Assembly: GCA_033239005.1 (NCBI GenBank)
Contig: BSQZ01000021.1
Coordinates: forward strand, 7,138,516 to 7,202,515
DNA from: Lamellibrachia satsuma
Taxonomy: Eukaryota > Annelida > Polychaeta > Sabellida > Siboglinidae
DNA: 64,000 nucleotides
Direction of reading: 5' to 3'
Positions 42,480 through 55,786 of the stretch are shown piece by piece. The position numbers and the translations under genes are program-made. Each line of letters opens with the position of its first letter. Within the stretch, counting starts at the first letter, position 1. The notes beneath the pieces are model-generated. The model did not search any database. It had not been told where the DNA came from and saw nothing but the letters and a program-made list of their open reading frames with translations.

Positions 42480-42973
42480 GTTATATAAATAGTATAAGAT
42501 TAAGAACAAAGGATACGCAAATGTGGCAAATGCTGATTATACTGCGATCCTCGCAAATGCTTTACTAGACATTCCCTAATATAAAACACATTCCCTAACA
42601 AGCTGGTAAATATACTGAGCAGGTGCTGAAACATATGTACTTTAAAACAAATGTGCATAATGACGTATTTCTAAACATATGGAATAACACTTTCCACTTT
42701 ACCGGACACAACAGCAAACACACGAGGCTGAGCATCAGCATTCCACGTACATTCGCCATTTGATTTGTACAATTTTCACCTGCGAAACAAGGCTAACAAT
42801 ATTGAGTTCGTGTCGTGTGTGTACGTTTGTGCGTGCGTATGCCTGTGCGTGCGTGGTAGCGTGCGTGAATCTTTGAATGTGTGTGCATGCATGTATGTAT
42901 GTATGTATGTATGTATGTATGTATGTATGTATGTATGTATGTATGTATGTATGTATGCATGCATGTATGTATG

Positions 42974-43007
<34 letters not shown>

Positions 43008-44450
43008 TGTATGTATGCATGCATGCATGTATGTATGTATGTATGTATGTATGTATGTATGTATGTATGTATGCATGCATGTATGCATGTATGTATGTAT
43101 GTATATGTGTGTATGTATGCATGTATGTATGCATGCATGTATGTATGTATGTATGTATGTATTTATGCATGCATGCATGCATGTATGTATGTATGTATGT
43201 ATGTATGTATGTATGTATGTATGTATGTATGTATGTATGTATGTATGTATGTATGCACGTATGCATGTATGTATGTATGTATGAACTCATGCACACATGC
43301 ATGTAAGCATGCATGTATGCTTGTATGCATACACTTAAATGTGTGTCTTAAATAAACATATACTGCTATTTACCTTCATATATATATATGAGCTATGCGT
43401 GGTTTTACCGGACACATTTTAATATACTTTGTTATGCACGGATTGGTTTCACGACGCGTTCGTACGAATGAAATTGTGCTGACATTTGACTTATCGCATG
43501 ACAGTTCCCAAAACCGGCTGAATTTCGAATACTTGTTCTGCCACATGCATACGAAACCGAGGGAACAAAAATCACAACTACAAACTGTGTTATAGTATAC
43601 ATGCTGCTATGTTCAAGTAAATCTGAAAGTTTTCTTGGATGTCGACGAGAGGCGATCGAACGTATACAATTGGAATAAAAGTTCCAAGCTATATTATATT
43701 GAAACATTATATCCTAAGGTATTACTCAGTATGAACAAACTGATTATTAAAAACAAGATAATATAAGAACAAACAATATATTATTATAATATTGTGATTA
43801 CTTAACATGTCAAATTGCCATGTACCTGGATATTGATCATTTGTATGTCTGTGCTGTTGAACTATGAATACTTTACATTGTGCACAACTCCTTCATAAAT
43901 GCGATGGCATGCGACTCAGTTGCACATGAATAACCAATGGTCTTGCGTTTTGTGTTTTAGTCACCTCACCTAAATAAATGTCACACCCACCACATTAAGT
44001 CGAAACACCATGATACATTATTGCAATAAAGCCCTCTACATTTAACGGTTTTGCACCACAGATGTTACACCACACGTTGTCTGTCCATTGAGAACATTTA
44101 TTTAAAAAAATTTCTGGAGTTTACTAGTGGGCAATTTTTAACATATGCCCTCATTTATTTTTACTTGTTTTTGTATTTTCTAATACATATACGCTTCCTT
44201 CAATCAAAATAGTATTAATCATACATAATGTATTGTTGATCCTGTAGTAATGGTTAATTAGTTCTTACCCATGTGTTCAGTCATGATGAACTCAAACAAA
44301 TACTCTCTGACACCCAGTCCTTTATTTGATTTGGTCAACATGATATATGATATCTACTGTAAGTCTCATCAATGCATGATGACAGCATTCATGATATAAT
44401 TGCCATTGGTTATAATTTCAGTTATATTTATTAAGGGAGATACCATAAAG
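42480..44450 (+). repeat. Interspersed repeat family R1, right part, copy 1
   Basis: The order of shared blocks matches 63,660-62,000 on the other strand, including the flanks of the TATG microsatellite and the segment from TTGCACCACAGATGTTACACC to TATTTATTAAGGGAGATACC. Confidence 0.8.
42878..43300. repeat. (TATG)n microsatellite
   Basis: A long imperfect ATGT/TATG run with GCAT interruptions. All open frames through it, on both strands, are artefacts. Confidence 0.97.
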
Positions 44451-44639
44451 TCCTCAATTGGCTTTATAAAAAGCGGTTGCTCACGTTCTAATTGGGGAAT
44501 TTTCTTTGCTACACGTCGTCCCATTTCACGCTGCTGCATAAGCGAGTACCTGACAATATACGGTGGTGTAAAAATGCCTTTCGCGCAGTATCTTCAGCGT
44601 GGCTGATTGCTTCCTTGAGAAGTCAAGTTGGTGGTGGAA

Positions 44640-44835
44640 GGAACAGGTTTGCCAGGGGGTGGAATGTGAGGTCTGTCAAGGGTGAAGTGTAAGGTTTGTC
44701 AAGTGGTGGAGTATAAATTCTGCCAGGGTTGAGTGTAAGGTCTGCCAGGGGGTGGAGTGTAAGGTATTCCTGGAGTTGGAGTGTAAGGTCTGCCAGGGGG
44801 TGGAGTGTATGGTATGCCAGGGGGTGGAGTGTAAA
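44640..44835. repeat. ~29-bp G-rich minisatellite
   Basis: About seven imperfect units of GGTCTGCCAGGGGGTGGAGTG. Confidence 0.85.
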
Positions 44836-45890
44836 ACGCTTTTAACGTTCCTACTTACTGAATACTGCGCTATATAAGAACTGATTTGTTTTGTATATTA
44901 AACCAATGTCATAGCAATTTCGTATTAAAATATTATTTTGTGTTTACAACGTATGGATAAATTAACGTTAACATTACAATCTATATGACCAATTTGCGCA
45001 GAAAACCAAAATTCGTTAATTGTCATAATCTTGGAAACTGCTGTTTAAAATAGCATCTTCGGTAAGAACCTATAATCGATGTTGCGCACGTACTCGCTGT
45101 TTTTCTGTCATAGTGAACGGTGACTTGGATGGTACGCCGCGGCGGTTGATGTGACATTTTGATGGATGCGTGTGTTTGCAAGAACGGCCATTGCAGTTGG
45201 TGGTATGTCATTTAGATAATGTACAGCATCGTTTAAAGTAGCATCATATTTTACAATATTGACCTCTCAACTAAGACGTTGTTTGTGGGAAATGTCGTGC
45301 ACATTAACTTTGCTATTTGACTGAACCAAACAACAACGCACTCCTCTTAACAAAATCACGGATAACACAACCAGTCGTTTAATAAAATTAAAATGGCTGG
45401 GAGATAATAATTTCCTATTGGCGTTGTGTTAAAATGCACAACTTAGCACCTTTGCTTTACGTCCGGGCTTATTAGATTCAAATACACGAAACATATTATT
45501 GTATTATCATTGTAGCACGAAATAACACGGTTTTTATCTGAAAACAAAAACTTGTGGCTTTTTGACTATAGGTCAATGTTAGCCCTCGCGAGATTTATGT
45601 AACTACATTGCAACTTTCTTCTTAATAAGATAATTTGATAATACCAATTAAATAAAGTGTTGCAGCTCCGCAATTCGAATTTTTCGTATTCACAGCAACA
45701 GTCTAGCTCGTTTATGCAACCGTTGTATGTATTTTATTGTGATCATCAGACAACTATTAAATTACGGAATATTTGGTGTAGCATTAGTTGAAGTGATAAT
45801 TGTTGAAATGTCATAACTGTATCATGTGATCGGCGAGAGTATGGAAGTCACGTCCATAATCGGCATCGGCATTGAGCCGCACAGAGTTTA
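44836..45890. other. No recognised gene
   Basis: AT-rich DNA with no coding sense or family signature. Confidence 0.45.
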
Positions 45891-45919
45891 TTGATTTCCT
45901 TACCATCCAACCCGATGTT

Positions 45920-46690
45920 CTACTCCTCTCTCTGGATTCCAACCCACATTACTTCTGTCTTCCCCAGGCTCATTCTCAGTCCGTGCTTCTCGAACACCCC
46001 CTTCCATTCCTCCAACACTTCCTGTAGGTCTTGTTTGCTTTCTGCTATTATGGCCAGGTCGTATGTATATATAATCTTCCTGAGAACATCCTTCGTGATG
46101 ATGTTTGTGCTGATTAATACCATCACCATGATAAACAGTAAAGGGCCAAGGGCACTTACTTGCCTCAAACCGATGTTAACTGGGAACTCTTCCGACAACC
46201 CATATCCAATCACAACTCTTCCTTTTGTTCTCTCATACATTGCTTCCACCATCCTGGCTTCTGCTTCTGGCACTCCCATCCATCTCACTGTTGCCATCAC
46301 CATCTCGCATGGGACTGTGTCATAGGCCTTCTCTAGGTCCACAAATCCCACTGCCATTCTCCCTTGCATCTCCAACCACTTCTCTACCAGCTGTCGTAAT
46401 GCAAACATCCCATCAGTTGTCCCTCTGCCCTGTCTAAACCCGTGTTGTTCTTTGCCATCCAGGATCCTCTCTAGCAGCTTCATGATGTGACTTAGAAGTC
46501 TGATGCCTCGGTATTTCCCTGGGTCGTGCACATCTCCCTTCCTCTTCCATATTGGAATAATTAGCCCTGTCCGCCATTCCTCTGGTACTTTACCTTGCCT
46601 CAAACATGTATTCAGTTGCCTCTTTGTCAACAGCAAAATGAGAGCATACATTGTCCTTGTGCGCTTTATCCTGGAATATAGATCCATTGT
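45920..46690 (-). mobile_element. Non-LTR RT fragment with damaged active site
   Basis: 255 open codons. WRTGLIIPIWKRKGD, KYRGIRLLS, HGFRQGRGTTDG and FVDLEKAYDTVP are RT blocks. The catalytic box reads YTYD where YADD is expected, and the preceding LRQ block also departs from LRQGS. The copy is inactive. The LINE clade is not certain. Confidence 0.82.
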
Positions 46691-46937
46691 GGGGGACCCG
46701 TACCACCATGGCTACATAAATCGGCTTGAGCGAATTCAACATCGCGCCGCCCGTTTCATCCTTAGCGACTATCGTTCAAGGCACGAGTGGTGTGTGTCCA
46801 CTATGCTTGCAAACCTTGGACTAAACAGTCCACAAAGCCGACGGCAAGGCCAACACCTCAAATTATTGCTCAGAATAGTCGATAGCTTTGTGCCTGCCAT
46901 ACGGCGATCTGCTGAATTGTGTCCATCACATTTCTAG
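46620..46937 (+). mobile_element. LINE C-terminal fragment (CR1/Jockey-like)
   Basis: RFILEYRSIVGDPYHHGYIN, then RLERIQHRAARFILSDY, is the standard C-terminal block after the RT core. It is joined tail to head with the previous fragment. Confidence 0.7.
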
Positions 46938-47469
46938 AGTTGCTTTTTGCTGACATACACAATAGCCTAGATAACATTTTTTCATTTGGAGTGAGTGCAG
47001 ATGGAGCCGGGCATCATTTGTCTGATTCGGGCTTGCATTTCATGATGGATGATAGCCAGATTAGCGATGGACCATTCAGTTTCTTGGGGTTGGTTGGGTT
47101 TTTTAAAATATTTGCATAGCAACTGAATGGAAACATTTGTCTTATCATATTGACGTGGAAGGACGTGCGTACGTGCGTACGACCATCTACTTGCCTGTTT
47201 GTGGCAGTACTGGTGTTACATCACACGTTTTCCAAGAAATATCCGTATTGTTCAGATACAAATAACTCACCAAGAATCAGTAATTATGCATTTTGATACG
47301 AATTGTTTTTAATATTTTGTATATACGGTGAAATGGGAAATGATGTATGAGTGGCTACAAATGCATTTTCCTTTCAACATTTCATTCATGATGTTGTTCT
47401 ACGTATACTCTTTGTTGAAATGTTTAATGAACACAAATTCAGTTCAGTTAGTATTATTGAAAACAATGC

Positions 47470-47550
47470 GACACTAAATTTCAAACCATCCAGGATTCGA
47501 ACCAGGCTCTCCTGTTACTTATGGGTAGTACAACTTTCCAAACTATTTCA
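47470..47550 (-). repeat. Possible tRNA-derived SINE or tRNA remnant
   Basis: GGTTCGAATCC (a perfect B box on the minus strand, 47,494-47,504) with only a weak A-box match upstream. Confidence 0.3.
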
Positions 47551-47559
47551 CGTTTGTCG

Positions 47560-47915
47560 TGCAAGAAAGGTTTAATAAGATGATATACAACATGGCTCGA
47601 GACAGGGATGAACATATTAAGGACGTGAAGGGTGGGACGGTGATCAAGGATAGAAATGGGAAGTTGGTGACAGAACAAGAGGCAGTGCTGAAGGTCTGGG
47701 ACATCTACTTCAAGGAGCTACTGAAGCAGGAAAGAAATAAAAACGATCTGGAATTACCATCGTATGTAGAGGAGAAAGTGGAGTTAACTGATATTATGGA
47801 TACAGAGATGCAAACCGGGATGAAAGGGATGAAGAAGGGAAGAGCACCAGGTATCAATGAGATGCATGTGGAGATGGTTATGGTAAGAGAACCGGGAGTG
47901 GAGTTTGTTTTTTTG
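47560..47915 (+). mobile_element. Non-LTR fragment: linker before the RT domain
   Basis: DRNGKLVTEQEAVLKVWDIY, then MKGMKKGRAPGINEMHVEM, precedes RT in the same kind of element as at 45,920-46,690, but lies on the opposite strand. The pair looks like an inverted (twin-primed) insertion broken by the fragment between. Confidence 0.72.
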
Positions 47916-47919
47916 TGAC

Positions 47920-50740
47920 GGTTGATATATGTTAGTGCCATTTAAGGTCGTCTGAAATGGTGAGGCCAAGGTATTGGTTGCTGTTTACTCGTTCCAGGAT
48001 GGCATTATTCAAACTGTAGAAGTCAGTTTTGTTTTTTATACTGAGTATGTAACATTTGTTTGTGAATGAAAAATAACTTGACCGCATCTTTGCATCATAG
48101 CCATACGTTAACGGATCCGATGCTGCAAGTATTGATGTCTGTGTGTGTCAACGCAGGGGACTGTTGCTTCTACCTGTCTATTCGCGGTATGCACAATAAT
48201 GAAGAATTCTGCCTCTTCTGTGAGAAGAGGTAGAACAAAAGAATAAGGTAGATGAGCCCTTCTACAATTGAGGACACCCCCAGTTACACTGGACGCAGAA
48301 AGTGCCGCACTTACGCGATACACACCTGAAAGAGAATAGTTGTTTGTTTATCTGCTGCTACAATTAACACTACCGCTAATCAAACATGAGGTAAATCATC
48401 GACAGTTCGGTCATCATGCGCCAATATATGTGTGTATTGTGAGTAGACCTAATTGCTTCCCAGTCAGAGAACAGTAGGATGGATTAGACGTTGAACAAGT
48501 TAATAAACACACACGCGTGACCCAGCAATATCGTAAACAAACGAAACACAACTATGGAATCTGTGTCGAGTCCTGTGAAAAAGTGTTTACTCTGTCTGCA
48601 ACCCACATTAATTGGGTGCAAACAGGACACAACAACATAAAACGTACCTTACACACTTCAACTCTCAGATACACATATTTAGAAGTAGACGAAATGCAAT
48701 AGCACAACATTAATAATAGCATTAACACCCCGGTCATTGAACTGCCGAAGTCTTCATTATTGTAATGATTGCACAAACATAGCATTGAAGCATATATCGC
48801 AGTCGTATAATAGAGAGTTTATTATGTTACAACCCATGCTAACGGATAATTAGATGCAACAAAATAAAGAATTTCAAATTATCAGACAACAATCTCACAT
48901 ACTTCAAATTTATGTTGTCCTACAACTTAACATTCAAAACACCGCCACTACGATACTGAGATGTTGTGCGGAATAATCACGTAGGTTATTTCAGTGAAAC
49001 AACTACCACGTGTTACAAGGTCATCCACACATACGCCATTACGCTATATGTACATATTGCTAGACGATATACGAGAGGAAGGGGGAAGGTAGTGTTAGTT
49101 TTTTTAGTATTTTTGATGTCTATGGCGCAATCGTAATTCATAAGTCAAAATTGTTTTTACTCACACAAAGTATGAATATTAGTAGATCATTTTATATCAA
49201 GATAGTATATATAGCATGCATAGATAATTATATATAGCTGATTCAAATAGGGTAGGTAAGCTGGCTCAACTAACACATGGTGTGGGGTTCAGCCACAACG
49301 TAGCGTAAGTCGCGTAAATGCTTTATTTGCATAATTGGCGTAGGCCTTCTATAAATTCGTAACAACTCAACCAACACATCTACCCAGTGGGTACAACACG
49401 TCTCTGACAAGTCTACACGCTTAATTAATAAGTCGACACACTTATTTAATATAGATTTATAAGCCAACCACAACCAATGTAACTAACTGCAAATATGTTG
49501 CCTTGTAATTATCCGATGTCCCAATTTGCTCGGAAAAATGAATTCCTTTGTGTATTGTGGGGTAAAGAACACTTGTCTTTTTTAGCCGCCGCTCATCTAC
49601 TCCTCCCTTGGGCCTTGGGTGGCTCAACTAGCCCCGTTTCTACAATTAAGCTTAATTAATTAACTTCTCATTAATGTGCGAAATGATGTAGATAATAATC
49701 TTCTAAGTGCATTGTTAAGCCATTTGTAGGTGCACAAACAATAAAGTCTGCTCAAGTGCGTTGATAGTTTACACACCAGCAGACATTAATCACAATTACC
49801 AAACGTTTCGAAAAACGTCAAAAAACATTATTTTATCTCACATGTTCTGACCGTTGTGACAAATGTAACCTATTATATTTCAATCGTGTTATAATAACAT
49901 GTTCAATCACTGTGATGTAACTGTCGCTGCTGTAGTTTCCCGCGAAACATGTGTGGCTCAACTAAAACTACCTTCCGCTAATTTGTGCTGCATTTATCAC
50001 TACGTTGCATCTATGTGAATAATGTCAGGCGTCTGGACAGGTTCTTACCCGCCGTCACCCCTTCAGCATAAGTAATTTTTTTTAATGTGATTGACTGGAA
50101 TAATGATTCTGCCAACTACTTAATGTCAGTCTCTCCAATTAATGCATGTTTCATGCGGACATGTAAACAATAGAACAAGACCGATGCACTAATTTCAACG
50201 AGTTGTATTACATTGTCACGCTATTTTATATATATAGTTACTTAAGCGATACAGTATAATCCGCTAAACTTCGGGCTACAACAATTTGATTCTATTAAGC
50301 CGTTGATTTTTTAACACGAATCTCCGGAATAATGGACTCAAAATGACGTTGAAGTGAATGCACGTCAAACAATTGAGCATTATTTCGTCCAAGTTGAATT
50401 ACTGCATAATACCTATTATATTTTCCAAATTGGCATTTTCCAACAAAAGTGGCAACTTAGAAAGGTAAACTTCCGCGTTGCCACGACAAAAATCAATAAT
50501 AGTTCAGTTTATGTAATGTTTTACCTGTATACTGCAAGGTTGTTTTCACATCACAATCACTGATCACAGTTTTTTTCAGAACATTCCTGTTATTTCGCGC
50601 TATTTTTCGTGTATCTGACTGTATTTAGTGGCGGACATAATTGTGTTGTGATTTCAAACGATTATGTATATCACCTAATTTACATACCACCAAACGAATT
50701 GGCATCTATATTATTATTTGTTCGCGGCACGTGCATTAGC
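47920..50740. other. No recognised gene; scattered R1-family words
   Basis: 48,280-48,430 matches part of R1 (TGCCGCACTTACGC and CTGCTGCTACA, as at 52,230). The rest is AT-rich without coding sense. Confidence 0.45.
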
Positions 50741-50747
50741 CATCAAA

Positions 50748-50811
50748 ATGTCTAATCAAACGAGGCACCGTGTCATCCGTGTCACCGTCCACAAAGACAG
50801 TAACACAGCAG
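50748..50811 (+). other. Candidate first coding exon
   Basis: An ATG in a fair context (ATCAAAATGT) opens 21 codons (MSNQTRHRVIRVTVHKDSN) that run exactly into a consensus donor (GCAG|GTACGTG). A short GC-rich patch lies upstream. No matching second exon is identified. Confidence 0.25.
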
Positions 50812-50989
50812 GTACGTGCGCCGCCTAGATTAATGGTTCTTATCGTCCAATACTATTGTGTAATATCGTACCGTGAATATGTAGCCAACTTCCCCGCTTG
50901 CTGTCATAATACATTGATGTTTAACTTAGCAAATCGCTGAACTTTAGCTAAAGTACACTATAATTGCAACATTCTTACACAGTTATTAA

Positions 50990-52490
50990 CATTAAATAAA
51001 TGTCCACAACTTCGCCAATGCGAAATTATAAATCCAGCACATGGACAACGCTTGTTTTCTTAAATAAATTATGACTTAAATTAAATTGTAGTTGCATAGA
51101 TGGAGGTGTTTAAATGAAATTATAGTTAATGTTTTATTCATGTACATTACATTATTATATATACTTTTATTATATTATGTTATTATATGTTATGCACGTG
51201 TGTGCGTGTGTGCGTGCGTATGTGCTTGCGTGCGTGTGTGTTTTTATGTGTATTCGGTTGCCACAAACATTATTGTTACTAGGTCGAGGATCTTTTGGAT
51301 CTGCACACAAACTGATTACACTGTCATGTATTTTGATGTCCGTTTTCGTTGCAACATTTTACAAGTTAAACTACTTTATGTTGGTAATTAGCTACATACA
51401 CTGCATGAAATACGCTGCTTTGTACGGATGTAATGCAAATACGACCATGTCGCTCCGCGCAAGGCTATCCAGCATGTGCTATTCAATATTGTATTATTAC
51501 GATGTACTGCCATTTTTGGGCATGTACTTTGTTGGTAAGTTGCTCCGTTATAAACTACACGCAATAATAAAATATGTTGTTTCAATGTACAAGTAATGTC
51601 CAGAAACAATGTTGACTTGACAGGAGAACATTCGTTGTGTGCCTAATGTCCGCTGTACAAGCCCAGTACCCTGTGTACGTATTTTGTTTAATAAGTGCTG
51701 CAATCACTTTGTCAGTTATACGACTTTAGTAGAAGTTGTACGTTGTTTGGTCGTACGAAGTACACAGCCCTTTCATGTACTCCACGGCCGCTCCGAGACA
51801 GGTGTCATGCTGTCTACGGCAGACTTAAGACGGAATCTCTCTGCTGGAGCTCACTCAACACTTCAGTGGCTGAAATAAGGAGGAAGAGGAGGCGGAAGGT
51901 AAGGAAGGATACAACGTAAGTTCAGTATACGCATTGAACTTTTAAGGATATTGCGTTGTGTAAAAATAAAATTATTTTATAGGATCATAGGATTCACACA
52001 TGAGGGACAAAGGCGGACTGTGGCGCCCCGTAACAATATACTCATCATATAGTCATGATCGAAATATTCAATGAACCAAAATATTTTATATTAAGAATCA
52101 GTGTATTATTATCAAAACATTTAATGACACATTATTTTGTACGTTTAAATGTTATGTTTACTCCACCACACCCCAGGAATCCAAACACCTGCAGTGGCCG
52201 CACATATACTCTCGATAAGAGCAGAAAGTGCCGCACTTACGCTATACACACCTGAAAGAGAATAGTTGTTTGTTTATCTGCTGCTACAGTTAAAAATACC
52301 GCTAATCAAACATGATAAATAACAGCGATAACATTGTTCAGACCGCAATTATATGTGCATGTGCAAAACGATAAAGATGCGATATTAAATGCTGGCCGTT
52401 AATAAGATATTCCCATAAATTACCTGAAATAGTTCCAATATGACGACCAATGTGATCGTGCAACACCAATAGATGCAACAACTGTAACCA
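50990..52490 (+). repeat. Interspersed repeat family R1, left part, copy 2
   Basis: Same block order as copy 1, from CCACAACTTCGCCAATGCGAAA to the ATGACGACCAATGTGATC segment. The ORF at 51,129-51,596 falls inside the repeat and lacks coding character. Confidence 0.8.
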
Positions 52491-52799
52491 TAATAACCAC
52501 ATCAAAGTCGTCATTGCATGCCTGCCAAACTACATGTATAATATAGCACCTTAAATAAATAATCCCCATTCGCCGTCATTTGTTATATTCGTCAACGTAA
52601 TACATTGTTGTCATTGACACTTAGAGGGTAATTTTAAAGATCGATGCAAATAATTATTCCTTACGTGGATCGTTCCCCTGAAAAATTAGTTCCTGTATAC
52701 CACAATAGCTTTAAAAAAGTATGTAATGAAAAATAAATCTCCATAAACTCTCTAATGCGGCATCATGAATGCACTATATCGGGTCCCAATACTGTTTTT

Positions 52800-53490
52800 T
52801 TTCTATTTAACTGAAATTACTATTTGAATTTGACTGATGGTAGCTGGATATATTGACAACATTAAGTTTGCATTTAAATGTAATTATTTTTAAATTGCAA
52901 TATTTTCGCAGTTTCATATTCAAATATCAATATAAATTGCTGCATTTAAGCATTTACCATAGTTTCGGTCGATGATTAATCAGAACTGTCTGGAGTAACA
53001 AGTTTCAAGACACGATAACGTCAATTTTCTTGCAAACCAAGTCAATTATTTAAATGAGGTTCTTACCTACAGGTATGTAATGCACTAAATATGTATCATT
53101 TAAAATAATTATGTATAAATACAATAATTATACTGCAATCACTTTTCAGTAGTCCAATACCATTTTTGTTTCTAAATTGCAGCTTTTAAGCACTTAAGTT
53201 ATTTTGATATTGGTGATCCATCAAAACTTACTGCATCAATCGGATTATGCAGAAACATCATAGAAGGATAAAATAACGTACTTTTTCAGGCCACTGAATT
53301 CATGTGTAAATGGAGACGGGTATTTCTACCACAGTTCCAGTTGATCAGATGAACCCTTCACCCTTCCAAGACTGCCCCCTCCGATGAAGGGACAACATCA
53401 CTGCAACTTTCTTTCAAAATAAATAATAATAAATCAAAGTCCATGACTTCACCAATGCGAAATCATGAATCCAGCACATTGTTGTCTCGA
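52800..53490 (+). repeat. Interspersed repeat family A, copy, interrupted by the miniature Polinton
   Basis: The family A order is kept up to CACCAATGCGAAATCATGAATCC. The sequence is then interrupted at 53,497 by the next element. Confidence 0.75.
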
Positions 53491-53496
53491 ACACCA

Positions 53497-53830
53497 GTAG
53501 TATGTGGAGCTTTTTGAATACGTAAATGGGGAGGGAGATTTGGAACGTTCTGATTGGTCGAGAGAAGTCACGTGACCTATGACGTCACGCCTCATTTGTA
53601 TATCACGTGACCTCCCAATGGAGGCTGCCATCTTGTTTTGTGCTGATACAATAGCCAGGTGCGCTACGGGTCAAGGTCAAAGGTCAAAGGTCACCAACCT
53701 TTGCACTGATACGATCGCCAAGGGCCGCTACGGGTCTCCTCTCTATGGAGATTGCCATCTTGTTTTGCGCTGATACGGCCGCCAAGGGCGCTACAGGTCA
53801 AGGTCAAAGGTCAAAAGTTAAAGATCACCG
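53497..53830 (+). repeat. Left terminal inverted repeat of the miniature Polinton
   Basis: It matches the right end in reverse complement with scattered changes, including GATTGGTCGAGAG and GTCACGTGACC. The inner part repeats a CTGATACxATCGCCAAGGGCGCTACGGGTCAAGG-like unit several times. Confidence 0.8.
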
Positions 53831-53929
53831 TCTTTTTGCGCTGATGTGATCTCCACGGGCGCTAAGGGTCAAGGTCAAGATTAAAGATCACGGACCTTTG
53901 CGCTGATACAATTTGTGCTATGATTTGAA

Positions 53930-54770
53930 AATTTATAGTTTGCGAGTTTGAAAGTTTGCAAGTTGGTGTCACACACAACTTGAATAAAACAAGACACTGT
54001 CACACACAAACTGCACAAAACAAGACATTATCACACATACATACATACTTACATACAACAAGCAACTTGAAGAAAACAAGACACTGTGTGTGACACAAGG
54101 TTGTGTTATGATTTGAAAGTTTGTCAATTAGAAGTTTGCAAATTGGAAGTTTGCATGTTGAAAGTTTGCAAGTTGCTGTCACACACAACTTGAATAAAAC
54201 AGGACATTATCACACATACATACATACATACATACATACATGCATACATACAATATATTTATAAGTTGGAAGTTTGTTATAACTTCCGTTTCTACTTTCT
54301 TGGGTGACTGGAGCTAACCCTAACCACAACATACAAACTTTCATAACATAAACTTTCAAAACATAAACTGTTCACATCACAAACTTCCAACTTACACATT
54401 TTCAAAACATGTGTGTGCGGTGAAGCAAACTTCCAACTAATAAACTTTCATAACATACATTTTCACATCACAAACTTCTAACTTACAAATTTTCCTAACA
54501 CAAACTTTCAAAACATGAGTGTGCAGCGAAGAAAACTTCCAACTCACAAACTTTCATAACATAAACTTTCAAAACATAAACTTTTTGCATCACAAACTTC
54601 CAACTTACAAATTTTCAAAACATGTGTGCAGTGAAGAAACTTCCAACTTACAAACTTTCATAACATAAACTGTTCATATCACAAACTTCCAACTTCCAAA
54701 TTTTCATAACACAAACTTTCAAAATATGTATGTGCGGTGAAGCAAACTTCCAACTTACAAACTTTCAAGA
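53930..54770. repeat. Tandem repeats inside the miniature Polinton
   Basis: First short units with GAAGTTTGCAAGTTG, then ~105-base units with AAACTTCCAACTTACAAA and GTGTGCGGTGAAG at about 54,404, 54,507, 54,617 and 54,719. Tetranucleotide CATA runs are included. Confidence 0.85.
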
Positions 54771-54859
54771 CATGCGGCGGTGTTTATGTAGGTCCGAGGC
54801 GGTATAGGCAAAGTGAGATCGAAATAAGTGTGAGAGAAATGTGCGGTAGGTAATTAAAC

Positions 54860-55000
54860 GAACCCACTCTCGTTACCAACAGTGAGGACTTTGATGAGTT
54901 TCTCCAAAGCATCCGAGAAACCGACGTGTTACAGTGGGCCATCAACCAAAGACCGGATTCGGCATGGATATGTGAGCTTGTGACCAATGTCACCTTTTTT
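54860..55000 (+). pseudogene. Fragment of a Polinton PolB N-terminal region
   Basis: 47 codons carry FDEFLQSIRETDVLQWAIN and RPDSAWICELVTNVTFF. These align residue by residue with the PolB N-terminal part of the large element (minus strand, about 11,805-11,945), with about a quarter of positions differing, so the piece comes from a related but distinct virus lineage. Similarity stops abruptly at both sides. The fragment has no start codon and no polymerase domain. It ties this TIR element to Polintons independently of the ends. Confidence 0.85.
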
Positions 55001-55786
55001 CGGGATAAGCAACTACACAGTACGCAATCACCTACTCCGAATTTCATAGCTGTACAACATCGACGATTTGTATATTACCATAGAGAAGTCGTTGCAGTCT
55101 AATATGTGGTTTCGGTAAGTTCTACGCGTGTTTCTTTATTGTTATAAAAGGCGAACATGTATTTTGCAGTTTCCGTTTACTAGAATCACGCCCATTTACA
55201 GGCGAATGGTTGTTCTAACGCGTGTCTAGGAGGACGTTACGGTTGCATAAGTTTCATTTGTTTTCCGAACCCTTCTGTATGAAAATTAGCATCGGTTCAA
55301 ACCGGTTCAAGGACATGCAGCTCCAATCGAAAGTAAGTATCGTGCAGATACAGAGGTGTTTATGCAGACTCGAGACGTTATAGGCGTTATATAGGGGTAG
55401 TCTTAATGATATTACACGCTACCCTTGTTGTATCATCATGCTGTTTGTGTTGTTTAATAAAATACGTTTGCACTCGTACGATATTGTGTTGTGTTCGTTT
55501 CTCGTTTCCTCGTTAGCCTCTTTGATCCCTATTAACGACCCTGACGGCTGACGGGAGCCGAACTACGCAAACATGGTCACTGATTTGGGGTTAGGTTTAG
55601 CTGGCCTGATTGACGCACACATAGCAGACCGAGTCTAACTCACGTGCTTAGGGTGAGACCACAATTCAAAGGGAGTTCGAGTTATGGGTAGTAGGGTTCA
55701 TTACGTTAGGGTTAGGGTCAGGGTTCGTCTTTGGGTTCAATACAGACGACATAATTAGGGTTACTAACCGTAAACCTAACCCTAAC

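Noticed and set aside
42878..43300. CRISPR-like array
   Set aside because: It is a simple tetranucleotide run without spacers. No other array in the window has constant repeats with unique spacers.
42735..43355. Long Tyr/Cys/Met or His/Thr-rich frames
   Set aside because: They are products of the TATG microsatellite.
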